From positions 74,992-138,991 of the forward strand of contig NZ_LGDG01000052.1 of NCBI RefSeq assembly GCF_001279775.1: 64,000 nucleotides of DNA. Direction: 5' to 3'. Both the position numbers and the translations under genes were made by a program. Under the pieces are notes generated by a model that worked only from the letters and a program-made list of their open reading frames with translations, did not search any database and had not been told where the DNA came from. The DNA is from Streptomyces sp. MMG1533 (GTDB lineage Bacteria; Actinomycetota; Actinomycetes; Streptomycetales; Streptomycetaceae). The first letter of the stretch is position 1; every line of letters starts with the position of its first letter. This document shows positions 1-9,020 of the stretch, one piece after another.

Positions 1-969
1 CCGGGCCGCCGTCGTGGTGGTGCCCGCGCCGCCGTGGTGCACGACGGCGGCCACCCGGCCGAACAGTGCCTGGTGGTTGACATCGCCGACGGCGAAGCAG
101 TCGTCCCGGTCGTCGATCAGGGACAGGTCGGCCCAGCCGCGTCCGACGAGGACGCGGCGGCCCTGCGCGCGGACCGCCTCCACGGCCACCCGGGCGACGT
201 CCTTCGAGGCGCCCATGGGCATGCTGCCGAAGCCCACGTACACCGGAGGTGCGCCGGCGTCCAGGTACGCCACCAACTCGGCCGGGAGCGGGCGCTCGTC
301 CGGGAGGATCCAGGCGCCGGTCTGTACGACGTCGAGGTCCATCAGCTTCTGCCACGGGCCCAGGGTCGGGTCCGCCGCCAGCCACGGCCGGTCGGTGAAG
401 ACGTGGTCGCGGACGTTGTCCACCGGCGACAGGCCGATCGACGCCCGGTGGCTGTTGAGCGCCTCGCCGTACAGCGCGTTCACCTTCTCGGCGTCCAGGC
501 CCCACAGCACACGGTTGTCGGTCACGTCCGGCGGGAACGGCCGGCCCGGCCGCGGTGACGGCGGGTAGTGCGGCGACGGCAGTTCGAACGGATGGAAGCA
601 CGCGTACACGTAGTGGATGCCCAGCTTCTCGGCCACCGACCGTGTGCCGGCCGGCATCAAACCGGTCGCCACCACCACATCACATCCCTCGGCCGCCGCG
701 CCGACCGTGTCGAACCGCGCGGCGACCAACTCGGCCGCGATCCGGGGCGCGTCCGCCGCCGACAACGGCGTCGCCCCGGTCACCAGCTCTCGCACCGACT
801 GGCCGAACGGCACCAGCGGCACGCCGACACCGGCCAGTAACTCCGCGAACTCCTTGTCCGGCGGCGCGCACACCCGCACCTCCGCGCCGAGTTCCCGCAA
901 CCGCGCAGCGAGTCCTCCCAGCGGTGCGACGTCCCCCCGCGACCCATACGTCGACAACAACACACGCAC
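1..969 (-). CDS. GT1-family antibiotic-type glycosyltransferase, partial (C-terminus off the window)
   Basis: The visible 323 residues begin at a GTG at 969 with GGGAG eight bases upstream, and the frame stays open to the window edge. The N-terminus VRVLLSTYGSRGDVAPL is the classic start of glycopeptide/macrolide glycosyltransferases (GtfE, MGT, UGT type). Near residue 310 the donor-binding signature HHGGAGTTTT is seen, preceded by a typical GFGSM segment near residue 240. Such enzymes move an NDP-sugar onto a natural-product or lipid aglycone in the cytoplasm, the N-domain binding the acceptor and the C-domain the nucleotide sugar. Roughly 70-80 C-terminal residues are missing by comparison with the usual 390-410. 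Whether it belongs to a biosynthetic cluster to the left or is an orphan or resistance glycosyltransferase cannot be seen here. Family is confident; substrate is unknown. Confidence 0.88.
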   Translation of the reverse strand, partial: MRVLLSTYGSRGDVAPLGGLAARLRELGAEVRVCAPPDKEFAELLAGVGVPLVPFGQSVRELVTGATPLSAADAPRIAAELVAARFDTVGAAAEGCDVVVATGLMPAGTRSVAEKLGIHYVYACFHPFELPSPHYPPSPRPGRPFPPDVTDNRVLWGLDAEKVNALYGEALNSHRASIGLSPVDNVRDHVFTDRPWLAADPTLGPWQKLMDLDVVQTGAWILPDERPLPAELVAYLDAGAPPVYVGFGSMPMGASKDVARVAVEAVRAQGRRVLVGRGWADLSLIDDRDDCFAVGDVNHQALFGRVAAVVHHGGAGTTTTAAR

Positions 970-1618
970 TTCGCGACTCCCGTTCGGCGGATTCCGGCTC
1001 AGGCCGGTGATTCTGCGGCACGACCGGGGTCTTGCCGCAAGCCCCCTGGTGCGCTATACGTTGAGAGTGGAAAGGAGTGGGTACTCCCCTTTCCCCTCAT
1101 CCCCCTCATCGTCCGGTGCGGACGAACAACCTCCTCGCGAAGCGGCACGCGCCGCGTACGGCCCGTCGGTGCCGTCGGCTCAGGAGGGTCTCCCATGGGC
1201 CCACGGAGCCTGGCAACTGCTGCCGCCCGAGCTGGGGTTCGGCTCCGGACGGACATGCCGACGCCGCCTCGAGCGATGGCGGCCGGCGGGGGTGACGTCG
1301 TGGCGGCGGCCACCCGCCTTCGACCGCCAGGCGTCAAGCAACGCGAACGCGATGTCGGTCAGGTCCGCCGACAGATGCTTCGTCCTTCGGCCGTCACCGC
1401 CCTTGCGGGTGTGCTCTCCCCGATGTCCCGTCCCGGCGGCCGCCGACCGGCCGCCGTACAGGAGCCGACCTCACGGTCGGCCGCTCCGACGCTCTCGGGA
1501 TTCCGTACTTGCGGTAATTGTGATCTTTATCTGCTTAGCATTCGGAAGTCTGCTTCCTGATGCTTTGTCGAATGTGGTGCAGAGGTCGTTCGTGCAGTCA
1601 ACCGCGAGAGGAGGCCCA
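970..1618. other. Divergent intergenic region between glycosyltransferase and phoD
   Basis: This 649-base stretch shows no convincing gene: the open frames lack both coding-like third-position bias and family resemblance. It must hold the promoters of both flanking genes. The part nearest phoD (about 1501-1575) is distinctly AT-richer than its surroundings, as expected for a promoter. I saw no clear GTTCACC-type PHO-box repeats, but a weak box could be missed by eye. Confidence 0.5.
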
Positions 1619-3283
1619 ATGGCCTCGACAGGCCGTCGTAGATCGCTACTGCAAGACACCTCTTCACGACACGACCCCGAATTGCGCGCCGTGGCACGGC
1701 ACTTCGGGCGGCGCAGCTTCTTCACCGTCACCGCAGCGGCCGTCGCCCTCGCCTTCAGCACCAACCTGCCGGCCCGGGGAGCGGCAGGCTCCGCCGAGCT
1801 CGACTCGGCAAGGATCCCCACCGATCCGTTCACGCTCGGCGTCGCCTCCGGAGACCCGCTTCCCGACTCCGTGCTGCTGTGGACCAGGCTCGCCCCCGCC
1901 CCGTACGAGCCGGACGGCGGTCTGCCCCAGAAGTACGTCGTCGTCCGGTGGGAAGTGGCCCTCGACGAGCGCTTCGCCCTGACCGTCCGCAGTGGCGTCG
2001 CCATCGCCTATCCCGAGTACAACCACACCCTTCACGTCGACGTCGAGGGACTCAAGTCCGACCGGGTCTACTACTACCGGTTCAAGACCGGAGCCTGGAT
2101 CAGCGAGACGGGCCGTACGCGCACGGCGCCCGCCGCCACTGCCGCCACCGCGACGTTCTCGTACGCCGCCGTCGCCTGCCAGGCCTACCACGACGGGTTC
2201 TACACGGTGCACCGCCATCTGGCCCAGGACGACGTCGACGTGGTCTTCCATCTCGGCGACTACCTGTACGAGTACGCCGTGGACTCCGCGGGCGGCGCGC
2301 GCAACTACACGGACCGACAGCTGCCCGACCTTTTCAACCGTGAAGCCAGGACCCTGGAGGACTACCGGCTGCGCTACGCGCTCTACAAGAGCGATCCGGA
2401 CCTGCGGGCGGTCCATGCCGCGCACCCCTTCGTCATCACGTGGGACGACCACGAGACGGAGAACAACCGCGCGGGCGCCATCAGCGAGAACAACGACCCG
2501 CCGGAGGTGTTCCTGCTGCGTCGCGCGGCCGCCTACCGGGCGCACTGGGAGAACCAGCCGCTGCGCAGCGCGCAGCTGCCCGCTGGTCCGGACATGCGGC
2601 TCTACCGTCGGCTCCAGTGGGGCACGCTCGCCCAGTTCGACGTCCTCGACACCCGGCAGTACCGCTCCGACCAGGCGTACGGCGACACCAAACACGCTCC
2701 CGGCCGCGTGCCGGACGACCCGACGCGCACCATCACCGGGGCGGCGCAGGAAGCATGGCTGATCGACGGCTGGCGTGCCTCGCAGGCCCTGTGGAACGTG
2801 ATGCCGCAACAAGTGTGCTTCTCGCAGCGCAAACTCGGCCTCAGCCCGGACGCGAAGATGTCCATGGATGCCTGGGACGGCTACCGGGCCTCGCGCCGAC
2901 GGATCCTCGACGGCGCGAAGTCGGCCGGCGTCGAGAACCTGGTGGTGATGACCGGGGACGTGCACGTCGGGTACGCCTTCGACATCAAGGACGACTTCGA
3001 CGACCCGGCGTCAGCGACTCTGGGCACGGAGATCGTCGCCACATCCGTCGCGAGCGGCAGGGACGGCGCCGAGAAGCCCCCGAACCGGGACACCTACCTC
3101 AAGGCCAACCCGCATCTCAAGTTCTACAACGGGCAGCGCGGCTATGTGAGGGTCGAACTGGACCGTCAGGCGGCGCGGGCCGACTTCAGGACCGTGTCCG
3201 CCGTGACGACACCGGGCGCGCCGATCACGACCGCCGCGTCCTTTGTGACCGAGGCCGGCAACCCCGGCCTCGAGCCCGTGTGA
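1619..3283 (+). CDS. phoD: PhoD-family Tat-exported alkaline phosphatase/phosphodiesterase
   Basis: This 554-residue protein would hydrolyse phosphomonoesters or diesters outside the cell. Start ATG 1619 follows AGAGGAGG. A twin-arginine signal, GRRSFFTV near residues 30-37, precedes a hydrophobic stretch and an Ala-rich cleavage region. The N-terminal fibronectin-like PhoD domain begins near TLGVASGDPLPDSVLLWTRL (about residue 65). The metallophosphatase core shows HLGDYLYEY (about 211-219), WDDHETENN (about 275-283) and GDVHVGYAFD (about 446-455), the ligands expected for the Ca/Fe site. Length fits the family. PhoD genes are normally phosphate-starvation (PhoP) regulated, but no PHO box was evident here. 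It is monocistronic and followed after 215 bases by a secreted protease. Confidence 0.93.
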   Translation: MASTGRRRSLLQDTSSRHDPELRAVARHFGRRSFFTVTAAAVALAFSTNLPARGAAGSAELDSARIPTDPFTLGVASGDPLPDSVLLWTRLAPAPYEPDGGLPQKYVVVRWEVALDERFALTVRSGVAIAYPEYNHTLHVDVEGLKSDRVYYYRFKTGAWISETGRTRTAPAATAATATFSYAAVACQAYHDGFYTVHRHLAQDDVDVVFHLGDYLYEYAVDSAGGARNYTDRQLPDLFNREARTLEDYRLRYALYKSDPDLRAVHAAHPFVITWDDHETENNRAGAISENNDPPEVFLLRRAAAYRAHWENQPLRSAQLPAGPDMRLYRRLQWGTLAQFDVLDTRQYRSDQAYGDTKHAPGRVPDDPTRTITGAAQEAWLIDGWRASQALWNVMPQQVCFSQRKLGLSPDAKMSMDAWDGYRASRRRILDGAKSAGVENLVVMTGDVHVGYAFDIKDDFDDPASATLGTEIVATSVASGRDGAEKPPNRDTYLKANPHLKFYNGQRGYVRVELDRQAARADFRTVSAVTTPGAPITTAASFVTEAGNPGLEPV

Positions 3284-3498
3284 CGAGCGCTGTTCTCCTC
3301 GCCGACGCTCACTCTCCGGTGTGCTCCCGGGCACCGGTACCTGGTGTGTCGGCCCGTCAGCACCCGGTGATCCGCCGGGCGGGCCCTTCATGTCGTCCAA
3401 TGCGCGGAACAGGCAGGAAACGGACATTTTCTGAGCGGTTTTCGGCAAAACCTAGGGTTTCGAGGCCCTTCTGCCACCGAAGACCTAGGAGACACCTG

Positions 3499-4863
3499 AT
3501 GGTCCACAGACATGCCGGAGCCGGCTGTGCAGCCTTGGCGGTACTGGGCGCACTCGTGCTCACGGGGCTGCCCGAGGCGGCGGCCGTCGAGCCTCCCGCG
3601 CCGGCAGCACCGCCCTCCGTCGCCGCGACGCTCGGTGCCGACAACCCGGCGCCGGCCGTCCTGCGCGCGTTGGAGCGCGATCTGGGCCTGACGGCAACAC
3701 AGGCCAAGACGCGTCTGGTGAACGAGGCGGAGGCCGGCACGCGCGCCGGTCGGCTCCAGAACACGCTGGGCGGGCGCTTCGCGGGAGCATGGGTGCGCGG
3801 CGCGACCTCCGCCGACCTGACCGTCGCGACCACCGAGGCCGCGGACGTCCCCGCCATCAGGGCCGGCGGAGCGCGGGCAGCGGTCGTCAAGACCGCGCTG
3901 GGGGACCTGAAGACCGCCAAGGCGAAGTTGGACGGCGCCGTGACCGGCAAGGCCCTCGACACGCCGGTTCGGTACATCGACGTACGGACCAACCGGGTGA
4001 CGGTGCAGGCGACTAGCCGTGCCGCCGCGGACGCGCTCATCGCGGCCTCCGGCGTCGACCGGAAGGTCGTGGACATCAGGGTGTCCGCCGACCAGCCTCG
4101 CGCCCTGTACGACGTCCGAGGCGGTGACGCCTACTACATCGACGACACCGCCCGCTGCTCCGTGGGATTCGCCGTCACCAAGGGCGCGCAGCAGGGGTTC
4201 GCCACGGCCGGCCACTGCGGGAAGGCCGGGGCCAAGACCGCCGGCTTCAACAACGTCGCCCAGGGCACCTTCCAGGCCTCCGTCTTCCCCGGCCGGGACA
4301 TGGCGTGGGTGGGCGTCAACAGCGACTGGACCGCAACGCCCTACGTCAAGGGGGAGGGTGACCAGAACGTTCAGACCGCCGGATCGGTCCAGGCCCTGGC
4401 GGGCGCCGCGATCTGCCGGTCCGGCTCCACCACGGGCTGGCACTGCGGCACGATCCAGCAGCACGACACCAGCGTCAACTACGCGGAGGGCACCGTCGAC
4501 GGCGTGACCCGCACGACGGTGTGCGCGGAGCCGGGCGACTCCGGCGGCTCCTACATCTCGGGAACCCAGGCTCAGGGCGTCACCTCGGGAGGCTCCGGCG
4601 ACTGCACGAGCGGCGGCACCACCTTCTACCAGCCGATCAACCCGCTGCTCAGCACCTACGGCCTCACCCTCAAGACCAGCACGGGCGAGAGCGGTACGTC
4701 CGCTCCCCAGGACGGTCAGGCGGGCGGTTGGGCCGCGGGTCAGGTCTACGAGGTCGGAGTGCGGGTGACCTACGACGGTGTCTCGTACCAGTGCCTGCAG
4801 GCGCATCAGGCGCAGGGTGCGTGGCAGCCCGCTCTCACCCCTGCGCTGTGGCAGCGCGCTTGA
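3499..4863 (+). CDS. Secreted S1-family serine protease, streptogrisin C type, with C-terminal chitin-binding domain
   Basis: A 454-residue prepro-protease. ATG 3499 follows TAGGAGA. An Ala-rich signal peptide occupies residues 1-30. The alpha-lytic-type propeptide follows (ERDLGLTATQAKTRLVNE near 55) and the mature domain starts near residue 215. Catalytic triad: His in TAGHCG (about 238), Asp in RDMAWV (about 267), Ser in GDSGGS (about 347). After a Ser/Gly linker, residues about 409-454 (GGWAAGQVYEVGVRVTYDG, then WQ near the end) form a CBM5/12 chitin-binding module, the architecture of streptogrisin C. It probably degrades protein on chitin-containing or fungal material. The large propeptide is an intramolecular foldase that is cleaved off. 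Transcribed alone. Confidence 0.93.
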   Translation: MVHRHAGAGCAALAVLGALVLTGLPEAAAVEPPAPAAPPSVAATLGADNPAPAVLRALERDLGLTATQAKTRLVNEAEAGTRAGRLQNTLGGRFAGAWVRGATSADLTVATTEAADVPAIRAGGARAAVVKTALGDLKTAKAKLDGAVTGKALDTPVRYIDVRTNRVTVQATSRAAADALIAASGVDRKVVDIRVSADQPRALYDVRGGDAYYIDDTARCSVGFAVTKGAQQGFATAGHCGKAGAKTAGFNNVAQGTFQASVFPGRDMAWVGVNSDWTATPYVKGEGDQNVQTAGSVQALAGAAICRSGSTTGWHCGTIQQHDTSVNYAEGTVDGVTRTTVCAEPGDSGGSYISGTQAQGVTSGGSGDCTSGGTTFYQPINPLLSTYGLTLKTSTGESGTSAPQDGQAGGWAAGQVYEVGVRVTYDGVSYQCLQAHQAQGAWQPALTPALWQRA

Positions 4864-5180
4864 CGACCACGATCACGCCGCGGCGCGAGGTCTTCGGACC
4901 TGGACCTCGGGCCGCGCCATGTGTCGGCCACGCCCGGCTCGTCCCGCTACGCCTAGGCCGGCAGGGCGTACGCGGTCGGTACGAACGCGTCGCGGGCGCG
5001 GAGGCGGCGGGGCACATGGCGGCCAACGCCGTTCCGGTGCCGGGCCGGAAGCCCGGGAAGGCCTCAAGCCGAGAGGGGTCCCGCTCCGAGGAGCGGAGAA
5101 CGCCGAACACCCAGCTCGGTTCGGGATGTGACGGCCAATCAAGTGGACAGGTGTGTCGGGTTCGCCGAGTCCGTACCGGC
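4864..5180. terminator. Convergent intergenic region with terminator-like inverted repeats
   Basis: The 317 bases between two convergent genes contain GC-rich stem-loops but no credible gene. GAGGTC (4887-4892) pairs with GACCTC (4903-4908), flanked by further complementary GCGC bases, and CCGCTCC/GGAGCGG forms a second short stem near 5090-5104. There is no U-tract, as is usual in streptomycete terminators. Function as a bidirectional terminator is inferred from position. Confidence 0.4.
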
Positions 5181-6371
5181 TCACGTCCTTGCCGGTACCG
5201 GACGCCGGAGGAGGTAGACGGCCGCGGTCGAGACCAGGACGGCCATGCACGCGATGAACACCAGCCCTGCGGCCTCCAGACCGATCGGACCCACCAACAC
5301 CCCCACACCGATCACCGGCACAGAGATACCCGCGTAAGCCACCACGAACAGCGTCGAGATCACAGCCGCACGCTGGTCCGCGGGAGACGCTTCGGCCAGC
5401 GCGGCCAGCGCCCCGCGAAACGCCAGCCCCTGCCCGCCCCCGCCCACCACCGCGCTCAGCACCACCAGCGCAAGCAGATCCCACCGCAGCGCGCCGGCGA
5501 GCAGCGCCAGCCCGGCGAGGAGTGCGGCGCAACCCAGCGGCAGCGATCGCCCCATCCCGACGCGGCCGACCGCCAACTGCCCGGCAGTCGAGGCGAAGAA
5601 GGCCAGCGCGACGACCAGTCCGCTCACGGCATGGTTGTCCACGTCCAGGGACTGTGCGAGAAACGCCGGGCTGACCGACGTGAACACCCCGAACAGTGCG
5701 AACCCCACGAACGAGGCGATCGCCGCAGGCACGAACACCGCCCGCACCTGCGTGGGCAGACCGGGCCGCTGCGGCCGTACGGTGCTCAGCGGCCGCGGCT
5801 GCCCCACGGTCTCCGGAAGCCGCAGCAGGACGGCGGCCGAGCAGGCGACCAGGGCGAGGTGTACGGCGAACGGCAGGTGCAGCGGCCAGGCGGCGTACTG
5901 GGCGAGCACTCCGGCGAGCAGGGGGCCGCAGCCCAGCCCGCCCATATTGGCGGCCGTCGCCACGAACGTGGCCTGTGAGGTGCCGCCGTACGGTGCCAAC
6001 TCCATCACGTAAGCCGTGGCAGCCCCGGTGAACAGACCGGCGGACAGCCCCGACAGCAGCCGCCCGGCATACAGCCAGCCCAGCCCGGCCGCGCACAGGA
6101 AACAGAGGGCACTCGCCGCCCCGAATCCCAGCCCCCACAGCAGCACGGGCCGTCTGCCCACGGCGTCAGAGGCGTTGCCCGCCAGCAGCAGCACACCGAT
6201 GACCCCGAAGGCGTACACGGCGTACACGACGGTCACCGTCAGCTCGGAGAACCCGAACTTCTCCTGGTAGAGGCCGTAGAGCGGAGTCGGCAGCGTGGTG
6301 CCGGCCATGCACACGGCGAACACCGCCCCGCTGAGCAAACACTGGCGCCACCCTCGGCGATCACCTTCCAC
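5181..6371 (-). CDS. Major facilitator superfamily transporter, drug-efflux type
   Basis: A 396-residue polytopic membrane protein with about twelve hydrophobic segments. The MFS loop 2-3 signature appears as GNASDAVGRRPVLLWG near residue 65, and motif-C-like GLGCGPLLAGVLAQY near 145 points to an antiporter (efflux) rather than an importer. The assigned GTG start at 6371 lacks a strong ribosome site and could move by a few codons. It lies 210 bases downstream of the LysR gene on the same strand and may be its target. Substrate is unknown; sugar or drug export are both possible. Confidence 0.85.
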   Translation of the reverse strand: MEGDRRGWRQCLLSGAVFAVCMAGTTLPTPLYGLYQEKFGFSELTVTVVYAVYAFGVIGVLLLAGNASDAVGRRPVLLWGLGFGAASALCFLCAAGLGWLYAGRLLSGLSAGLFTGAATAYVMELAPYGGTSQATFVATAANMGGLGCGPLLAGVLAQYAAWPLHLPFAVHLALVACSAAVLLRLPETVGQPRPLSTVRPQRPGLPTQVRAVFVPAAIASFVGFALFGVFTSVSPAFLAQSLDVDNHAVSGLVVALAFFASTAGQLAVGRVGMGRSLPLGCAALLAGLALLAGALRWDLLALVVLSAVVGGGGQGLAFRGALAALAEASPADQRAAVISTLFVVAYAGISVPVIGVGVLVGPIGLEAAGLVFIACMAVLVSTAAVYLLRRPVPART

Positions 6372-6558
6372 GCCGCCGACGGTAACCCCGTAGGCCGCCC
6401 CGGTCCCGCCCGGCGTGCCCGGCGAGTCGCCGGTACGGGAGCCGTCGATGGGGCGTTCGAACAGGTCGGTCGCAGTTGCTGAGGCAAGGGGGAACCCGGG
6501 GGCGAGGGTGGTGAGGGCGCGGGTGCCGCGGGGTTCGTAGAGCGGTCTGCGTGCCGAT

Positions 6559-6594
6559 TCATCACCGGTCCGGACTGATCATCACCGGTCCGGA
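6559..6594. repeat. Two direct copies of TCATCACCGGTCCGGA
   Basis: A perfect 16-base direct repeat (6559-6574 and 6579-6594), starts 20 bases apart, two helical turns. Each copy contains the palindrome ACCGGT. The second copy overlaps the last codons and stop of the LysR gene; the first lies just downstream, in the leader of the MFS gene. A tandem regulator site is possible, as is recent duplication. Confidence 0.75.
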
Positions 6595-7496
6595 AGCGGG
6601 TGCGGCTCTCTCGCGATCAAGGTGTCGCTCAGCAGATCCCGCAGTGTGAGTGCCGCCGGTAGCGGGGCGGCTGGCAACGCCACATGTACGGTCCGGCGCA
6701 GGGCCGGGTCGGTGAGGCGGCGCAGGACGAGTTCGCCGGGGACTGCCCAGGCGGCAAGCGAAGGGACCACTGCCACCCCCAGCCCGGCGGCCGCGTAGCC
6801 GAACTTTCCGGTCCACTCCGCGATTCGGATGATCTTCCTGGGGATGAAGCCCGCCCGCGCGCAGGCGTCGGCGAGCATCGTGGGACGGTCGCCGTACGCG
6901 TTCTGGAGCCAGGCCTCGTCGCGCAGTTCACGCAGGTCGACCGGTTCGGTTCCCGCCAAGCGGTGCCCGCGCGGGAGCGCGACGAGGAGCTCGTCCTCGC
7001 ACAGCACCGTCGTCGTGACACCGTCGGCCGACGGCAGGCCGTACGGGTAGTCGCTGACGACGGCGAGGTCCAGTGTCCCGTCAGCGAGGCGCTCCATCAG
7101 CGTGTCCGTCGGGCCCTCCACCGCCACGACCTCGACATCCGGCCTGGCGTTCCGGAGCGCCCGCAGGGCGGTGGGCACCAGTGAGATGTTGGCGGTGGCG
7201 AACGCGCCCACGTGCAGCAGCCCGCCGTGCCCCGCGTGCAGCACGGCCAGCTCCCGCTCCGCCCGCGACAGCCGGTCGAGTACCTCCATGGCGTGCCGGT
7301 GCAGCGTACGGCCGGCGGAATTGAGCCGTACACCCCGAGGGAGCCGCTCGAACAGCGGCCCGCCCGCCTGCTGTTCCAGTGTGGCGATCCGGCGGGACAC
7401 CGCGGACTGCGTGTAGTTGAGCCGCGCCGCCGCCTTCGTGAACGATCCGGTCTCGGCCACGGCCACGAGCAGCCGCAGCGCGTCGATCTCGAACAT
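6582..7496 (-). CDS. LysR-family transcriptional regulator
   Basis: A 304-residue LTTR. ATG 7496 follows GAGGAGTC; a longer upstream start is possible but unnecessary. Residues 1-60 (FEIDALRLLVAVAETGSFTK, then NYTQSAVSRRIATLEQQ) are the winged-helix DNA-binding domain and linker helix. The rest is the two-lobed substrate-binding effector domain. It is transcribed away from the M20 peptidase gene at 7736 and toward the MFS gene at 6371, the usual arrangement for a LysR that controls a divergent neighbour and itself. The effector is unknown; a peptide or acyl-glutamate related compound is an inference from the neighbour only. Confidence 0.92.
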   Translation of the reverse strand: MFEIDALRLLVAVAETGSFTKAAARLNYTQSAVSRRIATLEQQAGGPLFERLPRGVRLNSAGRTLHRHAMEVLDRLSRAERELAVLHAGHGGLLHVGAFATANISLVPTALRALRNARPDVEVVAVEGPTDTLMERLADGTLDLAVVSDYPYGLPSADGVTTTVLCEDELLVALPRGHRLAGTEPVDLRELRDEAWLQNAYGDRPTMLADACARAGFIPRKIIRIAEWTGKFGYAAAGLGVAVVPSLAAWAVPGELVLRRLTDPALRRTVHVALPAAPLPAALTLRDLLSDTLIAREPHPLPDR

Positions 7497-7552
7497 GTTC
7501 CCCGACTCCTCACGCTTCCAAGATCGTCCTCCGGTCATCACCATCTTCCCCC

Positions 7553-7608
7553 AAGGTATTCCTCGGGCGCATAGATCCCATGCAATCCAGTCGCTGGTGG
7601 AATGCCTT
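7553..7608. promoter_or_regulatory. Inverted repeat in the LysR/M20 divergent promoter region
   Basis: AAGGTATTCC (7553-7562) and GGAATGCCTT (7599-7608) pair at nine of ten positions with a 36-base spacer. Between them lies GCAT-N7-ATGC (about 7570-7584). Distance and symmetry suit a LysR recognition plus activation site, but this is by eye only. Confidence 0.4.
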
Positions 7609-7735
7609 GCCTCGTCCTAACGTCGTTCACGCGGCGGGGCTCCGGAGGGGGAGCGAGCCCCGCCGCTCCCGATGGCCATGAGATCCGAGGGGGAAGTGTG
7701 TTGTCGCGACGGGGAGTTGAGACGGGGCGGGACCG

Positions 7736-8872
7736 GTGACCCGGCCGGCCGCGCTCGTGTTGCCGGCGATGCTGGCCGATCTGGAGGAACTCGTGCTCTG
7801 CGAGTCCTTCTCGGCCGACCACGCGTCAGTGGCGCGCAGTGCCGAGGTGGTCGGCGCCCTCGGGACGAGGCTGCTGGGGGCCGGGCCGGAGACGATCGTG
7901 ATCGACGGCGTGACCCATCTGCGGTGGACCTTCGGCACCCCGCGGGTCCTGCTGGTGGGACACCACGACACGGTCTGGCCCACAGGCTCGCTCCGGAACC
8001 ACCCCTGGTCGGTGGCCGACGGGATCGCCCGCGGACCCGGAGTCCTGGACATGAAGGCGGGACTGGTGCAGATGTTCCACGCGCTGGCCTCCCTGCCCTC
8101 CCCGGACGGGGTGTGCGTACTGGTCAACGGGGACGAGGAAGTCGGCTCCGTGACCTCCCGGCAGCTGATCGAGGAATCCGCGCGGGGGTGCGCGGCGGCC
8201 TTTGTGCTGGAGGCGTCCGCTGACGAGGAGGGTGCGCTCAAGACCGCCCGCAAGGGCACTTCGCGGTACGAGGTCGTGGTACACGGCCGGGCCGCGCACG
8301 CGGGTCTGGAACCGCACAAGGGGGTCAACGCCGCGGTGGAGGCCGCTCACCAGGTGCTGTCCATCGCCGGCTTCGGGGACTCGATGGGGGCCGTCGGAGC
8401 CGCACACTCCGGCCCGGGCTTCGCGACCGTCACGCCCACCCTGCTGTCGGCCGGCAGCGCGCGCAATACGGTGCCCGCCCTGGCGCGGGTGTCGGTGGAC
8501 GTGCGCGTGCCGACCCCGGCGGCGCAGGACTGGATCGACGAGTGCATGCGGGGCCTCGCCGCCCGGACGCCCGGAGCCCGGCTGGAGGTGCTGGGTGGCA
8601 GGCAACGGCCGCCCATGGAACCGGAGTCGTCAGCCGAGCTGTTCGCCCTCGCCTCCCGGCTCGCCGCGGAACTGGGACAGGAGCCGCTGCGTGGGCTCGC
8701 CGTCGGCGGTGCCTCGGACGGCAACTACACCGCGGCGGCGGGCTGTCCGACGCTGGACGGCCTGGGCGCCGTGGGCGGCGGCGCGCACGCGGACACCGAG
8801 TACGTCGCTGTCGCACAGATGGTCCCGCGCACCCGTCTGCTCGCTCGACTCATTGCTCGCACGACTGGCTGA
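7736..8872 (+). CDS. M20-family metallopeptidase, carboxypeptidase G2/ArgE-DapE type
   Basis: This 378-residue di-zinc hydrolase starts at GTG 7736. Metal and catalytic motifs are visible: VGHHDTVWPTGS (about residues 74-85, first His and Asp), GVLDMKAG (about 102-109, bridging Asp), NGDEEVGS (about 128-135, catalytic Glu and metal Glu), and GGGAHADTE near the C-terminus (last His). A lid/dimerisation domain with HGRAAHAG separates the two halves. Family members cleave C-terminal glutamate from folates, or hydrolyse acyl-amino acids and small peptides. No signal peptide is seen, so it is probably cytoplasmic. It is divergent from the LysR gene and a likely target of it. Confidence 0.92.
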   Translation: MTRPAALVLPAMLADLEELVLCESFSADHASVARSAEVVGALGTRLLGAGPETIVIDGVTHLRWTFGTPRVLLVGHHDTVWPTGSLRNHPWSVADGIARGPGVLDMKAGLVQMFHALASLPSPDGVCVLVNGDEEVGSVTSRQLIEESARGCAAAFVLEASADEEGALKTARKGTSRYEVVVHGRAAHAGLEPHKGVNAAVEAAHQVLSIAGFGDSMGAVGAAHSGPGFATVTPTLLSAGSARNTVPALARVSVDVRVPTPAAQDWIDECMRGLAARTPGARLEVLGGRQRPPMEPESSAELFALASRLAAELGQEPLRGLAVGGASDGNYTAAAGCPTLDGLGAVGGGAHADTEYVAVAQMVPRTRLLARLIARTTG

Positions 8873-9020
8873 AGCGGCCTCGACGAGGACCGCTCCGATA
8901 CGAAACCGAGGCTCCTGCATGAGCGTGCCGGGTTCCCCGTCCCCTGAAGTCGCCCGACTGGCCTCCCGGAGGGGCTTCGGCCGACTCGAACACACCTTCC
9001 TGCCAAGGAAGGAGGTCAAC

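Noticed and set aside
970..1618. Open reading frames across the glycosyltransferase/phoD intergenic region, including one continuous with phoD
   Set aside because: They lack third-position GC bias and family resemblance; the phoD Tat signal and ribosome site at 1619 mark the real start.
3437..3452. GGTTTT-CGGC-AAAACC inverted repeat upstream of the protease gene
   Set aside because: Short stem, ambiguous position and no regulator or pattern to connect it with; could be chance.
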